A DNA stretch of 64,000 nucleotides from Mesonia phycicola (GCF_900141885.1 NZ_FQYY01000001.1:434001-498000), one strand, 5' to 3'; shown: positions 1-8,742, counted from the stretch's first letter. Notes: generated from the letters alone by a model not told the origin. Numbers and translations are program-made.

Positions 1-123
1 CATCGAAGAAGTGAAATACTTTGAAATTTTTTGAGCATTAACTGTACTACAAATTCCAATCAAAAAAGATATAAGTATAAAAGGGCGTGAAAAACACACC
101 CTTTTTGGTAGACTACTCACCAT
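1..123 (-). CDS. Partial secreted protein, N-terminus only
   Basis: An open frame runs off the left edge of the window on the minus strand. From the ATG at 123-121 it encodes a convincing signal peptide: a basic n-region with Lys and two Arg in the first 14 residues, a hydrophobic core (FILISFLIGICSTV) and a c-region ending NAQ, a common flavobacterial signal-peptidase I site, then KISKYFTSSM at the edge. The start is uncertain: the ATG overlaps the last 11 bases of the upstream lipoprotein gene, and the terminator hairpin at 79-105 lies inside the reading frame, so GTG at 99 or TTG at 63 could be used instead. Function is unknown because the mature protein is outside the window. Seen: frame and signal-like sequence. 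Inferred: that it is a gene. Confidence 0.42.
   Translation of the reverse strand, partial: MVSSLPKRVCFSRPFILISFLIGICSTVNAQKISKYFTSSM
79..105 (-). terminator. Intrinsic terminator of the TRL lipoprotein gene
   Basis: Inverted repeat with 11-base arms at 79-89 and 95-105. The only non-pairing position (86/98) is C/A on the plus strand but becomes a G-U wobble in minus-strand RNA, so the hairpin belongs to the leftward transcript of the gene ending at 113. It is not followed by a long U-run, so termination may be partial and the small secreted gene downstream may be read through. Confidence 0.6.
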
Positions 124-430
124 ATACAAAAACTTTGTATTTTGCAAAAATACCTAAAAAACTAGTTGATTGCTCATCTACGTGATGGATTTTTGTAATA
201 CCTGCAGATTTTGCAGCTGCATCAATACTTGCGTCTCCAGTTGCCACAGCACCTAATATAGATGTTGCTTCTGCAGATCCAACTTTTGATGAGTTAGAAT
301 TGCTTGTCGCTGTTAACGGAGCTTTAACATCAGAGTACAATACACCTGTTAAAGGACTTTTAACAGAAGCACAACTTGAAAGTAATAAAGTTGCACCGGC
401 AGCAAACATTAAATTTTTAACTTTTTTCAT
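113..430 (-). CDS. TRL-like family small lipoprotein
   Basis: A 105-residue lipoprotein. Residues 1-19 form a lipoprotein signal (basic MKKVK, hydrophobic core) and the lipobox LSSC puts the lipidated cysteine at residue 20. The mature part resembles the TRL-like family (PF13146), recognisable from SPLTGVLYSDVKAPL followed by SKVGSAEATSILGAVATGDASIDAAAKSAGI and a C-terminal KYKVFVYGE strand; these are short envelope lipoproteins of unknown role. The gene is monocistronic or followed by the partial secreted gene at the window edge. A perfect -7 box (TATATTTG, minus strand, 513-506) about 75 bases upstream fits its promoter. Family call is by eye; function is not established. Confidence 0.78.
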   Translation of the reverse strand: MKKVKNLMFAAGATLLLSSCASVKSPLTGVLYSDVKAPLTATSNSNSSKVGSAEATSILGAVATGDASIDAAAKSAGITKIHHVDEQSTSFLGIFAKYKVFVYGE

Positions 431-505
431 AATAGATTAAATTAGTTATTCATGTCTACTTCAGAATTTAATTGGCTTTTCGACTTGTTCCCAATAAATT
501 TGAGG

Positions 506-513
506 CAAATATA
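506..513 (-). promoter_or_regulatory. -7 element for the TRL lipoprotein gene
   Basis: On the minus strand 513-506 reads TATATTTG, an exact match to the Bacteroidota -7 consensus TAnnTTTG. No clear TTTG lies at the ideal 19-base spacing upstream. The predicted transcript would have a leader of about 70 bases before the ATG at 430. Confidence 0.4.
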
Positions 514-678
514 TTTAATGCTCAAATATTTCATATACAATCACGTATTTTTTTTAACAATTTTTATAGACAATTATTATTTATCAAAATATTCTCTAGG
601 TGTAGCTATGTAATAATCAAAATAGTTCGAAATGAAATTGAGAATTAATTATATTATTATTTCGTTTATTATATAACA
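514..678. other. AT-rich intergenic stretch without recognised genes
   Basis: Part of the 305-base gap between the TRL lipoprotein and the DUF4374 gene. Apart from the -7 element at 506-513 and the terminator at 679-717 I see no open frame, RNA gene or repeat in it. Confidence 0.6.
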
Positions 679-717
679 AAAAGCCCCAAACTACTAGTTA
701 AAGTATTTGGGGCTTTT
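679..717 (-). terminator. Terminator of the siderophore receptor operon
   Basis: Twelve perfectly paired bases (679-690 with 706-717, core GCCCCAAA/TTTGGGGC) flanked by A and T tracts. It lies just past the stop of the leftward DUF4374 gene at 736 and is a strong intrinsic terminator for it. Confidence 0.85.
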
Positions 718-735
718 CTTATTTAACTTAACTTA

Positions 736-2016
736 TTACTCTTCAGTAGAAATCTCTGTAGTTAATTTACCTACAATTTTCACACTTTCTGCCTCAATAG
801 TTGATAATTGAGTAGCAGTTGCTGTAGCTGCATCTATTTCATATAAATAATTTTCTCCTTCAGAAGGAACTGCTGTGATTAACAATCTTCCGTTATCTTT
901 ATCTGCATAAGGAGTTCTAAATTCCCAATTTGGTAATGCATTTTCTGGGAAGTTAGTTACCCAAGTAAAAGTTTCTGCCTCAACATCTACTACAGCAAAA
1001 CGATCTGCGTCTATACCAAAAGTAGCATCTGCATTTGTACCAGGGTACATAGCTACAATAAAGGTAGAACCACCCATATAATAAGTTCTAAATAAATTAT
1101 AACCTCCAGAAGCTTCACTAATGTTGAAGAAATAATCATCATCAAACTCAAACGTCCCTTGGTTTATTTTTAAAATTCCAGAAGGTACAGTTACTAAATC
1201 TTGATCTGCATAACTTGTTTGACCTGAAGAGAACACATATAAATCTCCGCTATCTACTACTTCTAAACCTGTATCTCCTTGTGAGTATTTTTGCCCTGCT
1301 ACAAAACCAGTTCTTCCTTCATCTTTAATTACTTGATTTAATGTAAAATCGTCATTAAAAACTACTACATAAGTATTATTGTAATAATCTGATGTAAATG
1401 CGCTTGCATTAATACTTCTTGCTCCAGCAATAATATGGTCTTCGTAATAAGCGATATCTGTAAAGTAAGCAGCTTCTCCTTCTTCTAATAAATCGTTTGT
1501 TACAATTGTATATTCTGTAGAAGCATCTGTAGTTGGATCTACTTTATGAAAGTATCCTAATTGATCTACAGTAGGATCTGATAATCTATCTGAATATCCT
1601 AAAATTAAATAATCTCCTACTTCTTCTTTAATGTGAGTAGATACATCTAAAGCAAGTTCGTTTCTTTTAGTAATTGTACCGTCCGCATTTAAAACATAAG
1701 AAGCGGTTGTACCTGCATCTTGCTGATTGTAAAGGAAACCATATAAAACATCATCTTGGTAAAAAGACCAAATTCTATCTCCTGGAGATTGCACAGCATC
1801 TACAGAAGTTGCATCAAACACAGCATCTGCAGAAACTTCGTCTCCAGAAACTATGTAATCATTTTCTCCAGAAGAAGCAGCTACCACATACTTAGATGTA
1901 GTTAAAACTTCGTCATCATCAGATGCACTTGCTCCATCATCATCGCTTGAACAAGACATAAAATTAAGCGCTACTATTACCACAGCGAATCTTAAATATT
2001 TAATTGGTGTTTTCAT
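736..2016 (-). CDS. Surface lipoprotein, DUF4374 family, siderophore locus
   Basis: A 426-residue lipoprotein with signal peptide 1-21 and lipobox FMSC (Cys22). The cysteine is followed by SSDDD, which fits the Asp-rich lipoprotein export signal that sends Bacteroidota lipoproteins to the outside of the outer membrane. The mature part looks like the DUF4374 family (starting near KYVVAASSGENDYIVSGDEV), a repetitive beta-rich, probably propeller-like protein that is habitually encoded next to siderophore-type TonB receptors. It lies 18 bases after the TonB receptor gene in the same direction and shares its terminator at 679-717. I infer that it captures or hands over a ferric chelate at the surface. 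The DUF assignment is from memory of the family and the neighbour. Confidence 0.75.
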   Translation of the reverse strand: MKTPIKYLRFAVVIVALNFMSCSSDDDGASASDDDEVLTTSKYVVAASSGENDYIVSGDEVSADAVFDATSVDAVQSPGDRIWSFYQDDVLYGFLYNQQDAGTTASYVLNADGTITKRNELALDVSTHIKEEVGDYLILGYSDRLSDPTVDQLGYFHKVDPTTDASTEYTIVTNDLLEEGEAAYFTDIAYYEDHIIAGARSINASAFTSDYYNNTYVVVFNDDFTLNQVIKDEGRTGFVAGQKYSQGDTGLEVVDSGDLYVFSSGQTSYADQDLVTVPSGILKINQGTFEFDDDYFFNISEASGGYNLFRTYYMGGSTFIVAMYPGTNADATFGIDADRFAVVDVEAETFTWVTNFPENALPNWEFRTPYADKDNGRLLITAVPSEGENYLYEIDAATATATQLSTIEAESVKIVGKLTTEISTEE

Positions 2017-2034
2017 AATTTGGGTTATTAAAAT

Positions 2035-4371
2035 TTATAGTTTATTAAAAAAATATCTGAATTTTACTGAAAAACTTCTACCTGGTTTTTGTAGGCTAAA
2101 ATTATCATACAACGTTTCATCTAAAATATTTTTAGCATCTAGAGAGAGGTTGTATTTACCTTTTTTCCAAGAATAGGTAGTAGATATATTGTGACTTATT
2201 TGCTTAGGCACTTCTGCTCTATTTGCTGCTTGGTATGCATCATAATCATATAAAAATGCGTCTACATATTCTAACACATAATTAAAACTTAGTTTGCTTT
2301 GGTTTAACCAAACGTTATCTACAAAGTAAGAAGCGTTAAACTGCCCAAATAAAGTGGGTTGGTTAGGCAGTGTAGATTTATAATAAGTAGAGCCTTCTGT
2401 ATAATTTTTAGGCTCTAAATAAGAAGCACTTACTCCCGCTACAAAACGATTTTTATAAGAATAGCGCATTTCTAAATCTACTCCAGGAGTCTTTACTAGC
2501 TCTGTATTTTCATAAGAACCCTCTCCTTGTGAATAAGAAATATTTAAACGTATATAGTCTGAAGTTCTTCTATAGAAAAAATTAACATCGGTACTAAAAA
2601 CGTTATCCTCATTAATATTCCAGTTATAGTTAACACCAAAATTGTAGTTATTACTAATTTCTGGTTTTAAGTCAAAATTTGCTAAATAAAAACCAAATAC
2701 AGCTCCAAATAACTCTTCACTAACTGGTAGCCTTACCGTATTTTCATAATTAGCTTTTAACTGTAAATTATCTTTAAGAAAGTAGGTAGCTGTAAAACCA
2801 TAACCATATTTAGAGTCGTCTTTTGTTACAGTTTCAAAATTTTCAATTCCGTTTAATTGAGAAAGATTTAAATAAGCAGATGCATGATAAGAATACATTT
2901 TTCCGAAAATGGAAGTATTAAACTTAGGACTAAACTCTGTATTTAAACCAACACCTAAAATATTACGATTATTAACTCTAGGTTTTTCATTTATATAATC
3001 GTCTACTGCTTTTTTTTCATCTCCTTTACGAGAAAAGAAGTTAGAAACATTATTAATAGTTAATCTATTTTTACTATTAATTTCATAATCTAGGTTGGCG
3101 TTTATGGTACCGTTTCTATCTTTATATTCAAAATCTGAGTAACTACTTTCTCCTAAAGACTTAGAGATAACCCACTCCCCTAACCAGTTGTATTCACGAT
3201 CTGATAAATCGTAATTATTACCACCACCAAAATTATAATTGGCAGCAATGCTAAAATCTAATCCATCTAAACCTAAATCTTTTTTAGCATACAATAAAGA
3301 AGGCATTATTGTATTTGAAGTTTGATATTTTTCTCCAAAAGCTAAATTAAGATATGCAGGGTGCTGAATTTCATCATACTCATGACCTAAAGTGAACCCA
3401 AATAATAATTGATCTGCAAAAGACTTATTTACCAATCCTAATTTTGCAATTACTACCTCATTATGGTAAACATCATGAAAACGTCTAACACGTTGCGTTT
3501 CTTGAGAGAGTAAATTGGTTTCAAAATCTTTAATCGTAGCATCTACATAATAATCGTTATCAGAGTAATTTTGAAAAGCATTTAATTGAGCTGTAAATCC
3601 GCTTTTAGAAGTATAACCTGCGTTAACAAAAGTTCTGTGCGTATTAAAACTTCCGTAAGAGTAAGAAGCGTCTAAATAAGTACCTTTTGTTTTTTTGGTA
3701 ACAATATTTACAGCTCCACCTAAAGCATCAGATCCAAACTTAACAGGCACAACACCTTTATAAACCTCTATTCTTTCTGCTAAGTTTATAGGTAAATTAT
3801 TTACCTGAAATGCAGAACTCATTGCATCCATAGGCATACCGTCTATAAAAAACCTCACATGCCTACCACTAAGACCATTTATGGTAACATTTGTTCTAGA
3901 ACCTAAACCGCCTGCTTCTTGAATTTTTACACCCGGTGCTCGTTCTAACACCTCCGTCATACTTACCGTTGCATTATGAAAAGGTTTAGCATCTATTGCT
4001 ATGGCATTAAACCCAGACTCTTCTATTTGTTTTACAGAAGATTTTCCTACAATCAATATATCATCAAAAGAAAAACTAGGATCTCTTTTTAAGCTGAAGT
4101 TGTATGTATTTTTATTTTTATCAATGGCAATTTCTTGCTGCAAATAGCCTAAAGACTTACAAGCTAAAATTTGAGATTTGCTAGTTACTTGCAGTTGATA
4201 CGCTCCATCTACATCGGTATAAGCAACATTTTGCGTACCTACTACAAAAACACTCGCGTCTATTAATGGACTACCCTCAGCATCTTTTACAAATCCAGAA
4301 ATAGTAGTTTTTTGGCTAAAACTTGTAAAAACGGTAAATAAGAAAAATATAGAAAAAAAAGATGCTTTCAT
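2035..4371 (-). CDS. TonB-dependent outer-membrane receptor, siderophore type
   Basis: A 778-residue receptor. Residues 1-19 are a signal peptide ending SFS before Gln20. Residues about 22-105 form a CarboxypepD_reg-like domain (ISGFVKDAEGSPLIDASVFV), 115-225 a TonB plug with RVEVYKG-type signature (AERIEVYKGVVPVKFGSDALGGAVNIV), and the remainder a 22-strand barrel ending in an aromatic-rich strand FRYFFNKL. The plug segment VTINGLSGRHVRFFIDG is typical of siderophore/vitamin receptors rather than SusC proteins, and no SusD gene is present. It imports a ligand, most likely a ferric siderophore, with TonB-ExbBD energy supplied elsewhere. It is first in an operon with the DUF4374 lipoprotein and divergent from an AraC regulator. 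Confidence 0.93.
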   Translation of the reverse strand: MKASFFSIFFLFTVFTSFSQKTTISGFVKDAEGSPLIDASVFVVGTQNVAYTDVDGAYQLQVTSKSQILACKSLGYLQQEIAIDKNKNTYNFSLKRDPSFSFDDILIVGKSSVKQIEESGFNAIAIDAKPFHNATVSMTEVLERAPGVKIQEAGGLGSRTNVTINGLSGRHVRFFIDGMPMDAMSSAFQVNNLPINLAERIEVYKGVVPVKFGSDALGGAVNIVTKKTKGTYLDASYSYGSFNTHRTFVNAGYTSKSGFTAQLNAFQNYSDNDYYVDATIKDFETNLLSQETQRVRRFHDVYHNEVVIAKLGLVNKSFADQLLFGFTLGHEYDEIQHPAYLNLAFGEKYQTSNTIMPSLLYAKKDLGLDGLDFSIAANYNFGGGNNYDLSDREYNWLGEWVISKSLGESSYSDFEYKDRNGTINANLDYEINSKNRLTINNVSNFFSRKGDEKKAVDDYINEKPRVNNRNILGVGLNTEFSPKFNTSIFGKMYSYHASAYLNLSQLNGIENFETVTKDDSKYGYGFTATYFLKDNLQLKANYENTVRLPVSEELFGAVFGFYLANFDLKPEISNNYNFGVNYNWNINEDNVFSTDVNFFYRRTSDYIRLNISYSQGEGSYENTELVKTPGVDLEMRYSYKNRFVAGVSASYLEPKNYTEGSTYYKSTLPNQPTLFGQFNASYFVDNVWLNQSKLSFNYVLEYVDAFLYDYDAYQAANRAEVPKQISHNISTTYSWKKGKYNLSLDAKNILDETLYDNFSLQKPGRSFSVKFRYFFNKL

Positions 4372-4609
4372 ATAATAAAAGACGCTATTGGTTAAGTACC
4401 CTAAAAAAAAAAAATTACTTCCTCCTATTTTATTTAATTATGCTTTGCAAAAATTCTTTATGGTAAGATTTTGTAGCAAAATCAATAAATTTCAAGAAAA
4501 TAAATTATGTTTGTTATTTATATTTAGTTTAAATAAATGCAAAAGTATTTTAAATGAAATAAAAAATACCTACGCGATTTGGATTAAAAATGCCGCGAAA
4601 AGAATAAAT
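4372..4609. promoter_or_regulatory. Divergent regulatory region, receptor / AraC gene
   Basis: A 238-base AT-rich gap between divergent genes. Rightward, TATGTTTG at 4506-4513 is an exact -7 consensus, about 95 bases before the AraC start. Leftward, the complement of 4540-4547 is TACTTTTG, also an exact -7 match. Neither has a clear TTTG at 19-base spacing. The two boxes lie about 30 bases apart, facing away from each other, so one bound regulator could control both. Confidence 0.35.
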
Positions 4610-5590
4610 ATGAAGTCTATTTATCAAAGTAATCATTTTACAGAAAAGAAGATTATTAAAAAATATAATAATCAACTTAGAAGTGAAGATTTAGTGGAAG
4701 AGAACACCAATTACACTAATGCTGCTCTACAAACTAGCCTTAAAGAAATAATTTTAGACGGAATGCGTATTTCTATTAGAAACGTGCAATTATCTCCTCC
4801 TTTTATTATAGATGTAGAGCATGATTTTCCGTTTATGAAACTGCATTTTGAATTAGAAGGCGGGAGCAATTATACACCTAAAAATAAAAATTTTCCAAGT
4901 GTAAATATTCCTAGCAGGCATTACAATTTGTTTTTTCTACCTAAAGTAAAAGGCACTTTAAACTATGACCACCCTACTAGAAGAGCCTTAGAAATTAATT
5001 TTAAGAAAAAATTTCTAAAAAAAGTTTTTGGTAATTCATTGCTAAAAATTAGTAATCCTTACGGAGTAGCTATCGAGAAAAATATACCTTACTTAATGTA
5101 TAAAGAGAGTAAGCCTATCACTCCAAATTTATGGATAATTATACAAGATATTATCAACTGCAATTTTGAAGGAGCTATAAAAAAAGTATACTTAGAATCT
5201 AAAGTAACAGAAATTTTAACCATACTTTTTAACGAGCTTCAGCAAAATCATGAACCACCTAAACAACTAGATAATACCGATTATTTAAAAATTGTAGAGG
5301 CAGAAGCAATTTTAAGAAAAGATATTAAAAACCCACCAACTATTTCAGAGCTAGCACTTTTAACGGGTTTAAATCAATATAAACTCAAGCAAAACTTTAA
5401 AAAAATATATCACGCTCCAATATTTACGTATATCACCAATTTAAGAATGGAAAAAGCTATACACTTAATTGTAGATAAAGGCTATACCGTTAGTGAGGCT
5501 GCTTATAAAATTGGTTATAAAAATCCGCAACATTTCACAGCAGCATTTAAAAGAAAGTACAATTATTTACCCAGTTCTTTAAAAAGTTAA
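4610..5590 (+). CDS. AraC-family regulator of the siderophore locus
   Basis: A 326-residue AraC/XylS-type regulator. The C-terminal 97 residues contain the two helix-turn-helix motifs: ISELALLTGLNQYKLKQNFK and VSEAAYKIGYKNPQHFTAAF. This architecture and the position beside a TonB receptor recall PchR-type siderophore-responsive activators; the N-terminal domain (about 20-200) would bind the ligand. I chose ATG 4610 because the 74 in-frame codons upstream are low-complexity, hydrophobic and Lys-rich, cross the -7 element at 4506-4513, and look untranslated. The esterase gene follows after 21 bases, so the two are probably co-transcribed. Which siderophore it senses cannot be told. Confidence 0.88.
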   Translation: MKSIYQSNHFTEKKIIKKYNNQLRSEDLVEENTNYTNAALQTSLKEIILDGMRISIRNVQLSPPFIIDVEHDFPFMKLHFELEGGSNYTPKNKNFPSVNIPSRHYNLFFLPKVKGTLNYDHPTRRALEINFKKKFLKKVFGNSLLKISNPYGVAIEKNIPYLMYKESKPITPNLWIIIQDIINCNFEGAIKKVYLESKVTEILTILFNELQQNHEPPKQLDNTDYLKIVEAEAILRKDIKNPPTISELALLTGLNQYKLKQNFKKIYHAPIFTYITNLRMEKAIHLIVDKGYTVSEAAYKIGYKNPQHFTAAFKRKYNYLPSSLKS

Positions 5591-5611
5591 ATTAATCTAT
5601 TTTATACCCTC

Positions 5612-6733
5612 ATGAAAAATTTTGCCCAAGAAAAACTTCCTCAAAAAATATCAACAATTCTATTTATAATATTTACAATTATTTTGAGTCACCATTCCGT
5701 TTTAGCTCAAGAGAAAATTAAAATTGGAGAAAAAGTTATTCTTCATTCAAAAAAATTAAATGAAAATAGAGAATTATATATTTCTCTACCTAAAAGCTAC
5801 AACAACAACATTTACAGTAAAAAAAATTACCCCGTTCTTTATTTTTTTGACGGAGACTCTCATTTTGAAAATTTGGTTGCACAACGCAATTGGTTAACTC
5901 GCAATCTTTATGCTACTATGCCAGAAATAATATTAGTTGGTATTCTACAAAAAGACAGAACAAACGAGCTCACTCCAACCCACATGGAAACTCCCGAAGG
6001 CTGGAAAAGAGCTAATTTTTCTACTAGTGGAGGTAATCAAAAATTTATGTCTTTTATAGAAGAAGAAGTAAAAACATTTGTAGACAAAAATTACCGCACT
6101 AACGGATTTGAAATTTTAAGCGGTCATTCTTTCGGCGGTTTATCTACAGTTAATTGCTTTATAAACACACCAGAACTTTACAATGCCTACATTGCCATAG
6201 ACCCAAGTATTTGGTGGGATAATACTACAGTTTTAAACAATTTAGAAGAAAACTGTGTGACTAAAAAACATCAAAATAAACTTCTATTTATTGCTAAAGC
6301 TAATGATGCAGGCTCAGGTGAAGAACATCATCAAGCTATACTTGCATTTCATGATATTTTAAAAAATCTTGCTACCCCTACAAATTTTAACTGGCAATTT
6401 AAATTATATGAAAACGAAGACCACGGCTCTGTAGTGGTACCAGCAGAGTATGATGCTTATAGATTTATTTTTGAAGGATACCAACTTCCGGTAAAAAAAG
6501 CTATGAAAAACCCTCAATTAATAGATACACATTACCAAAAAATATCTTCAAGATTAGGCTATGCAATAATACCAGATGAAGCCTTGATAGATCAATTAGC
6601 CAACGTATGTATTAAACAAGGTTTATATACTCAAGCAGAAAAATTACTTTTAAAAAACAGTAAAAATTACCCGCAAAGCAAATCTGCTCAATCTAAATAT
6701 AAAAAATACCAAAAAGAGAAATTGAATAAGTAA
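5612..6733 (+). CDS. Exported esterase, Fes/IroE-like (esterase D fold)
   Basis: A 373-residue alpha/beta hydrolase of the esterase D family (PF00756). A signal peptide (about 1-32, ending LAQ) indicates export to the periplasm. The nucleophile elbow GHSFGG places Ser at residue 173, and the conserved histidine is His271 (ENEDHGS). Residues about 320-373 form a TPR-like helical tail. IroE and Fes relatives hydrolyse catecholate siderophore esters to release iron; that role is inferred here from the neighbouring TonB receptor, DUF4374 lipoprotein and AraC regulator. General esterase activity on other substrates is the alternative. It lies 21 bases after the AraC gene. Confidence 0.85.
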   Translation: MKNFAQEKLPQKISTILFIIFTIILSHHSVLAQEKIKIGEKVILHSKKLNENRELYISLPKSYNNNIYSKKNYPVLYFFDGDSHFENLVAQRNWLTRNLYATMPEIILVGILQKDRTNELTPTHMETPEGWKRANFSTSGGNQKFMSFIEEEVKTFVDKNYRTNGFEILSGHSFGGLSTVNCFINTPELYNAYIAIDPSIWWDNTTVLNNLEENCVTKKHQNKLLFIAKANDAGSGEEHHQAILAFHDILKNLATPTNFNWQFKLYENEDHGSVVVPAEYDAYRFIFEGYQLPVKKAMKNPQLIDTHYQKISSRLGYAIIPDEALIDQLANVCIKQGLYTQAEKLLLKNSKNYPQSKSAQSKYKKYQKEKLNK

Positions 6734-6848
6734 ACTATAATTATTTTAATACTAATTACTTTAAATATCTAAGAATATCTCAATATTTAAGCGTAAAAAT
6801 ACAAATAACACAAAAATACAAACATTTAACATTTTAATTGAGTTATTC
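6734..6848. other. AT-rich gap before the ilv leader
   Basis: Between the esterase and the ilv promoter. I see no terminator for the esterase operon, no open frame and no repeat here. Confidence 0.6.
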
Positions 6849-6880
6849 TTTGCTCAGTTAAATATCTATTTATAATTTCA
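6849..6880 (+). promoter_or_regulatory. Probable ilv operon promoter
   Basis: TTTG at 6849-6852 matches the -33 element, and TAATTTCA at 6873-6880 matches six of eight positions of the TAnnTTTG -7 element, with a 20-base spacer. Transcription would begin near 6885-6888, some 15 bases before the leader peptide ATG at 6901. The position is right even though the -7 match is imperfect. Confidence 0.45.
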
Positions 6881-6900
6881 CTTAACATTTAAGATTTAAA

Positions 6901-6969
6901 ATGAATCGAAACATAAAAAATATTATTCGCATTATTATTCTAGTCATTATTATCCCAATAATGAGCTGA
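6901..6969 (+). CDS. ilv operon leader peptide (attenuation)
   Basis: A 22-codon open frame with ATG at 6901 and TGA at 6967-6969. Its content is diagnostic: ten Ile (residues 5, 8, 9, 11-13, 16-18, 20), one Leu and one Val, including the run IIRIIILVIIIPI. It lies 81 bases before ilvD, between the promoter and an intrinsic terminator at 7002-7030. The sequence 6964-6973, which overlaps its last sense codon and stop, pairs with the left arm of the terminator. This is the layout of a translation-sensing attenuator: a ribosome stalled on Ile codons leaves 6964-6973 free to form the antiterminator; one that reaches the stop covers it and lets the terminator form. Too short for ordinary gene callers. 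Confidence 0.88.
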   Translation: MNRNIKNIIRIIILVIIIPIMS

Positions 6970-7015
6970 AAGGTATTGCTATAATTTAACTATATATCAT
7001 TAACCCTTTTCAGCT
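6964..7015 (+). promoter_or_regulatory. ilv antiterminator pairing
   Basis: Bases 6964-6973 (AGCTGAAAGG) can pair with 7006-7015 without interruption: nine Watson-Crick pairs and one G-U. The right half occupies the terminator's left arm and loop, so the two structures exclude each other. The left half starts in the codon before the leader stop, exactly where a terminating ribosome would mask it. Confidence 0.8.
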
Positions 7016-7030
7016 TGAAAAGGGTTTTTT
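7002..7030 (+). terminator. ilv attenuator terminator
   Basis: A perfect 10-bp stem (7002-7011 with 7017-7026) closing a five-base loop and followed by a T-run to 7030. It lies 21 bases before the ilvD start and would stop transcription before the structural genes when isoleucine is plentiful. Confidence 0.9.
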
Positions 7031-7050
7031 AGTTTAAAGAAATAAGATAA

Positions 7051-8742
7051 ATGAAACTTAACAAATTTAGTCAACGAGTAACCCAAGACCCATCCCAACC
7101 TGCATCGCAAGCTATGCTTCACGCCATAGGCTTAACAGATGAAGATTTAGCCAAACCTTTAATTGGTATTGGTAGCACAGGTTTTGAAGGTAACCCGTGT
7201 AATATGCACCTCAACGATTTAGCCCAACATGTAAAAACAGGAATTAACAGTAACGATGGTGTAGGTTTAGTATTTAACACTATTGGGGTAAGTGATGGTA
7301 TTTCTATGGGTACCCCAGGTATGCGTTTCTCTCTTCCGTCACGAGATATTATTGCAGATTCTATGGAAACTGTGGTAGAAGGGATGAGCTACGATGCATT
7401 AGTTACCGTGGTAGGTTGCGATAAAAATATGCCTGGTGCTTTAATGGCCATGTTTAGACTAGACCGACCTTCGGTTATGGTTTACGGCGGAACGATTGCT
7501 CCTGGTAAACTTGGCGATAAAAAACTAGATGTGGTTTCTGCTTTTGAAGCTTGGGGAGAAAGATCTACAGGTAAAATGAAAGAATGTGAATTTAAAAAAG
7601 TAATACATCACGCATGTCCTGGCCCTGGTGCTTGTGGCGGAATGTATACTGCCAATACTATGGCTTCTGCTATCGAAGCTTTAGGCTTTTCACTTCCTTA
7701 TAACGCCTCTAATCCTGCTGTAGGAAATGCAAAATTAGCAGAATGTACTAAAGCTGGAGAAGCGGTAATGCAGCTATTAAAACAAGATTTAAAACCTTCA
7801 GATATAGTTTCTAAAAAATCTTTTGAAAATGCTATTACGGTAGTTATTACTCTTGGTGGCTCTACCAATGCGGTACTTCATTTTCTAGCCATTGCAGATG
7901 CTGCAGGGGTAGATTTCAGAATTGATGATTTTCAACGTATAAGTGATCAAGTTCCATATTTAGCTAATTTAAAACCTAGCGGAAAATATTTAATGGAAGA
8001 CCTTCATAAAATTGGAGGTACTCCAGCCGTTATGAAATATCTTTTAGACAAAGGGTACTTACACGGAGATTGTTTAACCGTTACCGGCAAAACACTTGCC
8101 GAAAATTTAGCAAATGTTCCTTCATTAACAGAAGAGCAAGATATAATTCATTCCGTAGAAAATCCTTTAAAAGCTACAGGGCATCTACGTATTCTTAAAG
8201 GAAATTTAGCTTCTGAAGGTGCTGTAGCCAAAATTACCGGTAAAGAAGGACTTTTATTTTCTGGTACTGCAAAAATTTACGAAGGTGAATATCTAGCTAA
8301 CGAAGGTATATCTAACGGAGAAGTAAGAGAAGGTGATGTGGTGGTTATTAGGTATGAAGGTCCAAAAGGCGGACCCGGAATGCCAGAAATGCTAAAACCT
8401 ACTTCTGCAATTATGGGAAGAGGTTTGGGTAAAAAAGTTGCTTTAATTACCGACGGAAGATTTTCTGGAGGGACCCACGGTTTTGTGGTAGGCCATATTA
8501 CTCCAGAAGCACAAGTAGGCGGAACAATCGCTCTTTTAAAAGATGGTGACAAAATCACTATTGATGCAGAAAAAAACACTATAGATGTTCATCTTTCTGA
8601 AGAAGAACTTACTCTAAGAAAAAAAGAATGGAAAGCCCCACCTTTAAAAGTAACTCGTGGAGCATTATTTAAATATGCACAATCAGTAACCTCTGCGTCT
8701 TCAGGATGCGTAACCGATAAAGTTTATGGAAACACAAACTAA
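7051..8742 (+). CDS. ilvD: Dihydroxy-acid dehydratase
   Basis: A 563-residue IlvD/Edd family enzyme that dehydrates 2,3-dihydroxyisovalerate and 2,3-dihydroxy-3-methylvalerate to the 2-oxo acids, the third common step of Val and Ile synthesis, in the cytoplasm. The three cluster cysteines are Cys50 (GNPC), Cys123 (GCDKNMPG) and Cys195 ([14 protein letters not shown]), and the C-terminal GRFSGGTHG motif is present. Length is normal. It is the first structural gene after the attenuator, and its last 17 bases overlap ilvB in another frame, suggesting translational coupling. Confidence 0.98.
   Translation: MKLNKFSQRVTQDPSQPASQAMLHAIGLTDEDLAKPLIGIGSTGFEGNPCNMHLNDLAQHVKTGINSNDGVGLVFNTIGVSDGISMGTPGMRFSLPSRDIIADSMETVVEGMSYDALVTVVGCDKNMPGALMAMFRLDRPSVMVYGGTIAPGKLGDKKLDVVSAFEAWGERSTGKMKECEFKKVIHHACPGPGACGGMYTANTMASAIEALGFSLPYNASNPAVGNAKLAECTKAGEAVMQLLKQDLKPSDIVSKKSFENAITVVITLGGSTNAVLHFLAIADAAGVDFRIDDFQRISDQVPYLANLKPSGKYLMEDLHKIGGTPAVMKYLLDKGYLHGDCLTVTGKTLAENLANVPSLTEEQDIIHSVENPLKATGHLRILKGNLASEGAVAKITGKEGLLFSGTAKIYEGEYLANEGISNGEVREGDVVVIRYEGPKGGPGMPEMLKPTSAIMGRGLGKKVALITDGRFSGGTHGFVVGHITPEAQVGGTIALLKDGDKITIDAEKNTIDVHLSEEELTLRKKEWKAPPLKVTRGALFKYAQSVTSASSGCVTDKVYGNTN

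Noticed and set aside
1674-1895. Plus-strand open frame inside the DUF4374 gene
   Set aside because: Low-complexity His/Leu/Lys translation, antisense to a gene with a clear lipoprotein signal.
4388-4609. N-terminal extension of the AraC regulator
   Set aside because: Lys-rich, low-complexity, and crosses an exact -7 element; ATG 4610 fits better.
8277-8579. Minus-strand open frame inside ilvD
   Set aside because: Fully antisense to conserved IlvD sequence; no start signal or homology recognised.
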